Source: Pirellulales bacterium
GTDB taxonomy: Bacteria > Planctomycetota > Planctomycetia > Pirellulales > Thermoguttaceae
Reading direction: 5' to 3'
Length of the DNA: 64,000 bases
Assembly: GCA_020846145.1 (NCBI GenBank)
Contig: JADLEL010000021.1
Location: forward strand, 23,378 to 87,377
Shown here in pieces: positions 58,290 through 64,000 of this stretch. Below the pieces are notes generated by a model. That model saw only the letters and a program-made list of their open reading frames with translations, ran no database searches and had not been told where the DNA came from. Made by a program: the position numbers and the translations under genes. Position 1 is the first letter of the stretch. The number at the start of each line of letters is the position of its first letter.

Positions 58290-58420
58290 CCATCAAGCAT
58301 ACCCAGAAAAGAAACGTTTTTAAGGGGGGCAAAGAAACGATTGCCGGGCAATTCGTTGATCGAGTGCGTTAAGCCGGACCGCTCTAATCTTTTCCAGAGA
58401 GCAAAGCCTAGCGGGTAAGG

Positions 58421-59440
58421 TTAAGCGTTCCGGCGTTTCCACCATAGAAATCCGCCCACGGCGATGGAAAGCAGCATGGCGAGGGTGGAGGGTTCGGGGA
58501 CACTTGCCACACGGAAACCCAAAGGACCGAACTCAACATTGGAGCTGCCGAAGTAGAAGCGATAGTAGGAGGCGAGACCAGGATAAGTGTCAACGAATGT
58601 TCCACCGCGCCCACCTATCGAACCACGCAGGATCGATTCATTCCACTCCCCAATGTTGCCACCCTGATCGAATGTGCCATAAGGGCTAGCCGAGTTTTGG
58701 AACTCGCCCACAATCGTCATATATTTTCCAGAATCGATGGGTTCCTCATTAAATACGACGTGATAGTTGGCATTGTTGCCCAAGACATCGTTCATATCGA
58801 TCCCTGGAACCGAATTACTGCTGGTGGGAAAGTCGAAATAGGTCGCCCCCAGCCCCGCGGACTTGTCGTGGTATGCTGCCTTATACCACTCATCCTCGCT
58901 CGGAATCCACCATTTTGCATCAGCATTTCGGACAACTTCGCGACCATCAGAACCATTGTAACCGTTCAACGTGTAAGCTCCTGTTTCAGTATCTCCATTC
59001 CCTTGGCCATTGCTTAACCAGTTCGCAAAACGTGCTGCGTCCCAAAAACTCACGTAGCCCACCGGCCGATTCTCATAACCGGCAGCCACACCGTAGGTGT
59101 AACTCCCTGAAATGCCCGATCGCCAGATCTTGCATCCGTATTTGGCGTCAGACCACATTGATGGATTGAAAAGTCCGTAAGTGTCAGTCTTAGCTTTGGC
59201 GTTTAGGAATTCGGTGTATTGCCCTGCTGTGACTTCGAACTTGCCGATGTTATAGATGTAATTCACCGAACCGTAACCAGTAGTATGGTCTGTGACCATG
59301 ACTTCCGTATCCGCTGCATTGCCCGGATTGCCTACAGTCACCATTTCCAAGTTAGTAAAGCCAGACCCCATATTGAACACATCCGCCGAAGCAAAACCAG
59401 CAACCACCAAGAAAACAATGATCGCTAAAACATATCGCAT
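58421..59440 (-). CDS. PEP-CTERM protein with a SUMF1 / formylglycine-enzyme-like domain
   Basis: 339 residues from MRYVLAIIVFLVVAGFASAD. The SUMF1-like fold is shown by YIYNIGKFEVTAGQYTEFLN, RPVGYVSFWDAARFANWLSN and WIPSEDEWYKAAYHDKSAGL. GGNIGEWNESILRGSIGGRG and FYFGSSNVEFGPLGFRVASV follow. The two Cys of true formylglycine-generating enzymes are not visible, so it is probably a structural or sensor domain. The terminal VPEPSTLAMLLSIAVGGFLW WKRRNA is the PEP-CTERM signal. It is a common planctomycete architecture. Confidence 0.9.
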   Translation of the reverse strand: MRYVLAIIVFLVVAGFASADVFNMGSGFTNLEMVTVGNPGNAADTEVMVTDHTTGYGSVNYIYNIGKFEVTAGQYTEFLNAKAKTDTYGLFNPSMWSDAKYGCKIWRSGISGSYTYGVAAGYENRPVGYVSFWDAARFANWLSNGQGNGDTETGAYTLNGYNGSDGREVVRNADAKWWIPSEDEWYKAAYHDKSAGLGATYFDFPTSSNSVPGIDMNDVLGNNANYHVVFNEEPIDSGKYMTIVGEFQNSASPYGTFDQGGNIGEWNESILRGSIGGRGGTFVDTYPGLASYYRFYFGSSNVEFGPLGFRVASVPEPSTLAMLLSIAVGGFLWWKRRNA

Positions 59441-59922
59441 GATAAAATCCTTTTGAGGCGCAGACTTAGACGTGAAAAAGACACGGAGAAAAAGCACCCT
59501 AAAAAAGAACTGCCCGAATTGTCGTTAGGATGCTATCGCTGCCTCACTGATTGGGACGATGCCCGGTTGTGCTGGACGACATGAGCGTTTATCAAGATGC
59601 TGAGTCTTTTCATTTGCGGTATCTCGCTCCCCGCAACACATTCCAGCATACCATGCCGCCGCCACCCTTGCAACAATAGGCCGGTAGCCAAGAAGGGGAT
59701 TTCTTGGCGTATAGGGACACCCCACCCAAGAAGAGGTCGGGGAGGGGAGGGCCGATGACCGCCTTTTCATCCAAAGAATTAGGCCGACGCCTGCTTCTTT
59801 CCGGAATTTCGGTCCCACGCCGAAGCATGGGAACGAGGAAACCAGATCGCCGAATGGCTTGCTCCCTTTCACTCGTTGTCCACCCCTGGCGAAAAACTTC
59901 GCGGCTTGCTAGGTTTATCCGC
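59441..59922. other. gene-free region
   Basis: About 480 bp between divergent genes. A purine-rich AAGAGGTCGGGGAGGGGAGG stretch lies near 59731. No gene or clear promoter was found. Confidence 0.45.
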
Positions 59923-60924
59923 ATGGGATATATCATCGGCACGGACGAGGCGGGTTATGGGCCGAATTTGGGGCCGCTGGTGATTTCCGCCACCGTTTGG
60001 GAAGCGCCGGAAGGGATCGGCGGAGAAGGACTTTTCGGGGCTTTGAAAGGAGTGGTGGCCGGGGCGCTGCCGAAAACGAATGGTAAGAAAGACGGGCTGC
60101 CGGTTTTTGCCGATTCAAAGATTCTTTATGCTTCCGGCAAGGGATTGGGGAATTTGGAACGCGGGCTTTGGGCGGCGTGGTCGCTGTTGGGATGGAAGTT
60201 GAGAACGTGGAGGGAGGTCTGGGAGAGGCTCGCGCCGGATTCGCGGGAAGCGATCGATCGGTGTCCGTTTTATCGCGAGTATGACCAAAAATTGCCGCGC
60301 GATTTCAGGGGCGACAGTGCAACTGCCGCCCCAACATTGGCAGGTTGGCAACCTGCCCTACGATCCGATTGGCAGGCGAAATTCGCACGAACGGGCGTGA
60401 AACTGCTGGCCGTTCGCTCGCGGGCGGTCTTTCCGGCGGAATTCAATCGCTTGATGGACCTTCACGAATCGAAAGGCGCCGCGCTTTCGCATTTGACCTT
60501 GGGATTGGTCGCCGAGTTGATGGAACCCCTGGAAAAAGGCTCCATTTCGGTGCTTTGCGACAAGCACGGCGGGCGCGACCGGTACGCGGCGCTTTTGCAC
60601 GCGCATTTTTCCGACGGCTTCGTCGAGGTCTGCCGCGAAGGACGGCAGTCGAGCACGTATCGCTTCGGACCGCCGGAGCGGCGGGTGGAATTTCAGTTTC
60701 GGGCGAAGGCGGAAAGCTGCCTGCCGGCGGCCCTGGCCTCGATGGCCGCGAAGTATCTCCGCGAATTGGCGATGGAAGCCTTCAACGCCTTTTGGACCGC
60801 CCGCGTCCCCCATTTGGCCCCGACCGCCGGTTATCCGCAGGACGCCCGGCGTTTTCACGCGGAGATCGCGGCAAAACAACGCGAATTGGGGATTGACGAA
60901 AGCATTTTGTGGAGGAAGAAATAA
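59923..60924 (+). CDS. RNase HII-like protein with repeat-encoded insert
   Basis: 333 residues. IIGTDEAGYGPNLGPLVISA matches the first active-site motif of RNase HII/HIII (GxDEAGxGPxxGPxV), and VFADSKILYASGKGLGNLER the DSKxL motif. ISVLCDKHGGRDRYAALLHA and KAESCLPAALASMAAKYLRE supply later acidic positions. It is a divergent family, so cleavage of RNA:DNA hybrids is inferred. Residues about 128-147 (GDSATAAPTLAGWQPAL) are read from palindromic repeats inserted between RDF and RSDW. Further upstream starts would only add intergenic sequence. Confidence 0.8.
   Translation: MGYIIGTDEAGYGPNLGPLVISATVWEAPEGIGGEGLFGALKGVVAGALPKTNGKKDGLPVFADSKILYASGKGLGNLERGLWAAWSLLGWKLRTWREVWERLAPDSREAIDRCPFYREYDQKLPRDFRGDSATAAPTLAGWQPALRSDWQAKFARTGVKLLAVRSRAVFPAEFNRLMDLHESKGAALSHLTLGLVAELMEPLEKGSISVLCDKHGGRDRYAALLHAHFSDGFVEVCREGRQSSTYRFGPPERRVEFQFRAKAESCLPAALASMAAKYLRELAMEAFNAFWTARVPHLAPTAGYPQDARRFHAEIAAKQRELGIDESILWRKK
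60301..60365. repeat. two palindromic units inside RNase H-like gene
   Basis: GGGGCGACAGTGCAACTGCC then GCCCC is the MITE-core hairpin found at 31515 and 47701. It is followed at once by GGCAGGTTGGCAACCTGCC, a unit of the ACAGGTTTCCAACCTGT family. The two together add about 20 codons in frame. Confidence 0.85.
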
Positions 60925-60927
60925 AAG

Positions 60928-61238
60928 GGGGGAAGGCGGAAGGCGGAAGGGAAATGATGAATTCAATCGTTTAGCCCTCTGCGTCCACGCGCGAGAGAGC
61001 CGGTTGATATTGTGCCGATAAAAAATCCCATTACTAAGCCGCGATCGATCTTTCCGCCTTCCGCCTTCCTCCTTCCGCCTTCCGCCCTCCCCCTTACGCC
61101 TTCCGCCTTCCCCCTTCCGCCTTCCGCCTTCCTCCTTCCGCCTTCCGCCCTCCCCCTTACGCCTTCCGCCTTCCCCCTTCCGCCTTCCCCTTTCCGCCTT
61201 CCGCCTTCCTCCTTCCGCCTTCCTCCTTCCGCCTTTGG
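60928..61238. repeat. GGCGGAAGG / CCTTCCGCC low-complexity region
   Basis: GGGGGGAAGGCGGAAGGCGG (60928-60950) faces a 190-bp run of CCTTCCGCCTT words at 61050-61238. In that run a block of about 70 bp containing CCCTCCCCCTTACGCC is itself repeated. The right arm ends about 10 bases before the sixA ATG, leaving TTTGGAGAACTATC as leader. Confidence 0.85.
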
Positions 61239-61247
61239 AGAACTATC

Positions 61248-61742
61248 ATGGACCTTTACATCATTCGCCATGCTTGGGCGGGGCATTTTGGGGATCCGCA
61301 GTGGCCGGACGATTCGAAGCGGCCGCTGACCGAGAAGGGGAAAAAACGCTTCGCCGTCATGGCCGATATTTTAGTCGAACGCGGCGTCGAACCGACGATC
61401 ATCGCCGCCAGTCCCATGCTCCGCTGCCGGCAAACGGCGGACATTTTGGCGGATCAACTGACCGGCCGGGCGGAGGTCGTCGAGCAAGAGGATTTGCTGC
61501 CGGAAGGGAATATCGAGAGTTTGCTCGAATGGACCTCCGAGCAAGCAAGGCGGCACGAACAAATCGCCTGGGTGGGGCATTGTCCGCAAGTCAACGAATA
61601 CACGGCTTTGCTCATCGGATTGTCGGACGGCGCGATCCGCTTCTCGAAAGGGGCCGCGGCCGCGATTGGCTTTGAAGAGGGCCTGACCCCTGGCGAGGGG
61701 GAATTGCTGTGGCTCGTTACAGCGAAAATGCTGGGGATTTAA
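61248..61742 (+). CDS. sixA: SixA-type phosphohistidine phosphatase
   Basis: 164 residues. The RHG-like catalytic motif LYIIRHAWAG has His8; SPMLRCRQTADILADQL carries the second conserved Arg and WVGHCPQVNEYTALLIG the second His. It is short, as in SixA, which dephosphorylates His in HPt domains in E. coli. TTTGGAG gives the ribosome-binding site. No phosphorelay gene is adjacent, so the target is unknown. Confidence 0.92.
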   Translation: MDLYIIRHAWAGHFGDPQWPDDSKRPLTEKGKKRFAVMADILVERGVEPTIIAASPMLRCRQTADILADQLTGRAEVVEQEDLLPEGNIESLLEWTSEQARRHEQIAWVGHCPQVNEYTALLIGLSDGAIRFSKGAAAAIGFEEGLTPGEGELLWLVTAKMLGI

Positions 61743-61759
61743 GCAGGTTGGGCAGATTC

Positions 61760-61823
61760 CCAATCGGTCTCGACAGGTTGGAAACCTGCCCTACGCGGCC
61801 ACAGGCTGGAAATCCGTCCTACG
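61760..61823. repeat. ACAGGTTGGAAACCTG repeat copies
   Basis: GACAGGTTGGAAACCTGCCC then CTACG is followed by CACAGGCTGGAAATCCGTCC, a diverged unit. It lies 20 bp after the sixA stop and may terminate it. Confidence 0.75.
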
Positions 61824-61950
61824 CCGTGTACTCGCCACCCTTCCTTCGGGTTGCCGGAAATCGTTGTGTAACCTAAACTTAGAATAGAAACAGTAATTTA
61901 TGTTAAAAATACTTGCGTCGTGAAATGCGATTTTTCGAGGAACGATAACA

Positions 61951-62361
61951 ATGGCCGCTCCCGGCGAAGAACTGTATCAGGACCGGATTCTCGATCATTA
62001 CGAGGAGCCGTATCATCGCGGCGACTGTCCCGACTGTACGCACGTGCATAAAGATGCGAATCCGCTCTGCGGCGACGTGATTCGCATGGAATTGCGGATC
62101 GACGACCGGGGGACGATGAAGGAGATTTATTTCAAAGGCGACGGCTGCTGCATCAGCCAGGCCGCGGCCTCGATGCTGGTGGAAAAATTCGACGGCCGGC
62201 ACATCGACGAAGTGAAAAAATTCACGGCCGAGGACATGCTCGAACTTTTCGGCGCGAGGCTCACGCCGAATCGGCAAAAATGCTGCCTCCTTTCGTGGCG
62301 CGTGCTGCAGGCCGCGATTTTCTCGCCGGTAGAAGTCAAGGGGATAGGGGATAGGGGATAG
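61951..62361 (+). CDS. sufU: SufU/IscU-like Fe-S scaffold
   Basis: 136 residues. LYQDRILDHYEEPYHRGD then ANPLCGDVIRMELRID contains the first Cys; FKGDGCCISQAAASMLVEKF the second, and QKCCLLSWRVLQAAI the third. Three Cys plus Asp coordinate zinc or the nascent cluster in SufU. Its tail (EVKGIGDRG) is read from GGGATAGGGGATAGG repeat. It is 76 bp upstream of sufS and works with it in sulfur transfer. Confidence 0.93.
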   Translation: MAAPGEELYQDRILDHYEEPYHRGDCPDCTHVHKDANPLCGDVIRMELRIDDRGTMKEIYFKGDGCCISQAAASMLVEKFDGRHIDEVKKFTAEDMLELFGARLTPNRQKCCLLSWRVLQAAIFSPVEVKGIGDRG

Positions 62362-62372
62362 GGGATAGGGAT
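62340..62372. repeat. GGGGATAGGGGATAGG low-complexity run
   Basis: Four units of GGGATAGG overlap the sufU 3' end and supply its stop codon (TAG). Changes in unit number would alter the SufU C-terminus. Confidence 0.7.
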
Positions 62373-62436
62373 TGGCACAATTCCATTGATGATGAAGGCG
62401 AGCGGGTGCATGCCACCCGGCATTTTGAGAAGCGTT

Positions 62437-63684
62437 ATGTCGTTCGATCCCGAAAACTACCGAAAGGATTTTCCGATTCTCGGGCGAGTGATCCACGGGG
62501 ATCGACCGCTCGTCTATCTGGACAACGCCGCCAGCACGCAGCGGCCGCGGCAGGTGCTCGAATCGATCGTCGATACCTACGAAAATCATTACGCCAACGT
62601 GCATCGCGGGATTCATCAACTCGCCCAGGACGCCGACGACCGCTACGAAGCCGCAAGGGAGAAAGTGCGCGCCTTCCTCGGCGCGGCGGCCCTCGAAGAA
62701 ATCATCTTCACTTCGGGCACGACGGGCGGCATCAATCTGGTCGCGCGATGCTGGGGCGACGCGAACCTGCGCGAGGGCGATGAAATCCTGCTCACCGAAA
62801 TGGAGCACCACTCGAACCTCGTCCCCTGGCAGCAGTTGGCCGCGCGGACGGGAGCCGTTCTGCGGCACATCCCCTTGACCGACGACGGCCGACTGCAACT
62901 CGACGCCTTGGAGGAACTCCTGGGCAAAAAAACCAAAATCGTCGCTTTCGCGGCCGTGTCGAACGTCTTGGGCACGATTGCGCCGGCCAAGGAAATCATT
63001 CGCCGCGCGCACGAGGTCGGCGCGGTCGCGCTCGTCGATGGCGCGCAGAGCGTGCCGCACCAAAAAACCGACGTCGCCGAGTTGGACTGCGATTTTCTCG
63101 CCCTGAGCGGGCACAAAATGCTCGGTCCCACGGGCATCGGCGTGCTCTACGGCAAACGCGAACTGCTCGCAGCCATGCCCCCGTTCTTGGGCGGCGGGAG
63201 CATGATCAAAGAGGTTCATCTGGACCATTTCTCGCCGGGCGAACTGCCCGGCAAGTTCGAAGCCGGCACTCCGCCCATCGTGCCCGCCATCGCGCTCGGC
63301 GCGGCGATCGATTATCTCGCCGGCGTAGGGCTGGAGGCCATTCAGCGCCACGAACGGCAATTGACGATCCGCGCGCACGAAGTTTTGGGGCGGGTGGCCG
63401 GAGTGCGGATTTGGGGGCCTGCGCCGGAGCGCAAGGCCGGCATCGTGAGTTTCACGATGGACCGCATCCACGCCCACGACGTGGCCCAACTGCTCGACCG
63501 GCAGGGGATTGCCGTGCGGGCGGGACATCACTGCGCCATGCCGCTGCACGCGCGCTTTGGCGTCTCGGCCACCGTCCGGGCGAGCTTCTATTTCTACAAT
63601 ACGCTCGAGGAAGTGGAAAAATTGGGTGAAGCCTTGGAGCAACTCAAGGACGTTTTTCGTCCCCGGAAAAAAGTGGCGAAGTGA
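62437..63684 (+). CDS. sufS: SufS-type cysteine desulfurase
   Basis: 415 residues from MSFDPENYRKDFPIL; an upstream in-frame ATG would add only 17 weakly supported residues. YLDNAASTQRPRQVLESI, FTSGTTGGINLVARCWG and ALVDGAQSVPHQKTDVAELD bind PLP; the Schiff-base Lys is in FLALSGHKMLGPTGIGVLYG. The catalytic Cys lies in VRAGHHCAMPLHARFGV, on the short loop of group II enzymes. It mobilises sulfur from cysteine and hands it to SufU. Confidence 0.97.
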   Translation: MSFDPENYRKDFPILGRVIHGDRPLVYLDNAASTQRPRQVLESIVDTYENHYANVHRGIHQLAQDADDRYEAAREKVRAFLGAAALEEIIFTSGTTGGINLVARCWGDANLREGDEILLTEMEHHSNLVPWQQLAARTGAVLRHIPLTDDGRLQLDALEELLGKKTKIVAFAAVSNVLGTIAPAKEIIRRAHEVGAVALVDGAQSVPHQKTDVAELDCDFLALSGHKMLGPTGIGVLYGKRELLAAMPPFLGGGSMIKEVHLDHFSPGELPGKFEAGTPPIVPAIALGAAIDYLAGVGLEAIQRHERQLTIRAHEVLGRVAGVRIWGPAPERKAGIVSFTMDRIHAHDVAQLLDRQGIAVRAGHHCAMPLHARFGVSATVRASFYFYNTLEEVEKLGEALEQLKDVFRPRKKVAK

Positions 63685-63801
63685 ATTCGAGGCCGGCTCC
63701 ATAGACGCGAACGGTCTCTTTTCGAAAATCTCCGTCGCGAGACGGGAAGCGCCTTTTTTCCCGCGTCAATCATTTTCCCGGAGTTCGCGATTATCCGTTT
63801 T

Positions 63802-64000
63802 GTAACCGTTCACAGGGGACTGTCCCGATTTTTGCGGCGCAAAAGATGATGGCGCCGTAAAAAATGCTTAATCGCCGCGAAAATGGGACTGTCCCCCTCG
63901 CGCCGCGGGAAGGGGACAGGTCCATGTTTTCGGCCTACCGTTTGTCCACGAAATACGTTTTCCCGCCGAAAAATGGACCAGTCCCCGACCGGGGCGTGAA
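63802..64000. repeat. 205-bp double-hairpin element, copy 4 (runs off the window)
   Basis: Begins GTAACCGTTCACAGGGGACT and shows both hairpins (GGGGACAGGTCCATGTTTTC with AAAATGGACCAGTCCCC). The last bases of the element lie beyond the window. 63685-63801 is otherwise unremarkable intergenic sequence. Confidence 0.9.

Larger units (their letters stand above)
57896..58420. other. gene-free region with gene remnants
   Basis: It contains a pyrE 5' fragment (58053-58143), an adjoining minus-strand tail that reads NSGSIEMKLDQPYLNPLDEV then GWIEPGFPHEF (about 57951-58040) from an unknown gene, and a half double-hairpin element at 58188. Nothing intact is present. Confidence 0.6.

Noticed and set aside
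61050..61238. Possible coding sequence of a Gly/Arg/Glu repeat protein on the minus strand
   Set aside because: The peptide is a direct translation of CCTTCCGCC tandem DNA and there is no start, ribosome-binding site or conserved end.
61903..63702. 599-codon open frame on the minus strand opposite sufU and sufS
   Set aside because: It mirrors conserved sufU/sufS coding sequence and gives a low-complexity His/Arg/Glu-rich peptide without domains.

Overview
The window is GC-rich DNA from a Planctomycetota bacterium, probably near the Pirellulales. This is inferred from three PEP-CTERM exported proteins, an anti-sigma protein ending in an H-X9-DG-like (DUF1559-type) tail, ThuA-like, PQQ-propeller and GH29 exported proteins, and very abundant short palindromic repeats. 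No rRNA gene is present to confirm the assignment.

Layout. 145-12736 (+) is the distal part of a complex I operon, nuoF-G-H-I-J-K-L-M-N, interrupted by an AT-rich small ORF between nuoF and nuoG. A degenerate NtrC-like regulator, two small unknown genes and an Mrp/ApbC Fe-S carrier follow. After a tRNA-Ser lies a defence-type pair (16863-23239): a PLD-SNF2 helicase overlapping a large N6-adenine methyltransferase. Next comes an accessory patch (23418-25515): a methyltransferase tail remnant, DUF6883/DUF4926-like genes, a Phd/VapC-type toxin-antitoxin pair between 98-bp direct repeats, and a DUF2283-like gene. 25559-32782 (-) holds transaldolase, yidD and a partial tad/Flp pilus locus (tadA, two small pilin-like genes, prepilin peptidase, tadE-like, tadG-like) without secretin or tadB/C. 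33156-38472 encodes exported proteins: fucosidase, an octapeptide-repeat protein, ThuA-like and PQQ propeller. 38852-45469 carries a recombinase fragment, efpL, proC, two small lipoproteins, hicB with a nonsense-mutated hicA, and an anti-sigma/ECF sigma pair. 45928-64000 is mostly housekeeping (cmk, mnmA, CoA-disulfide reductase, gapA, tRNA-Leu, RNase H-like, sixA, sufU, sufS) mixed with PEP-CTERM proteins and gene remnants.

The most striking property is repeat load. At least eight families of short inverted-repeat elements occur. Several copies lie in frame inside genes, adding peptides to NuoL, NuoG, NuoN, the NtrC-like regulator, the methyltransferase, the TadG-like protein and the RNase H-like protein. 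This resembles the palindromic-element proteins of Rickettsia. A separate class of low-complexity tandem repeats, often as inverted pairs, fills many intergenic gaps and sometimes abuts start codons.

The best candidates for undescribed biology are: (1) this in-frame palindrome colonisation; (2) the PLD-SNF2/methyltransferase pair, whose target-recognition half looks recently exchanged; (3) a possible small RNA or leader with a Pro-Pro mini-ORF at 51700-51897; and (4) a 205-bp double-hairpin element present four times.
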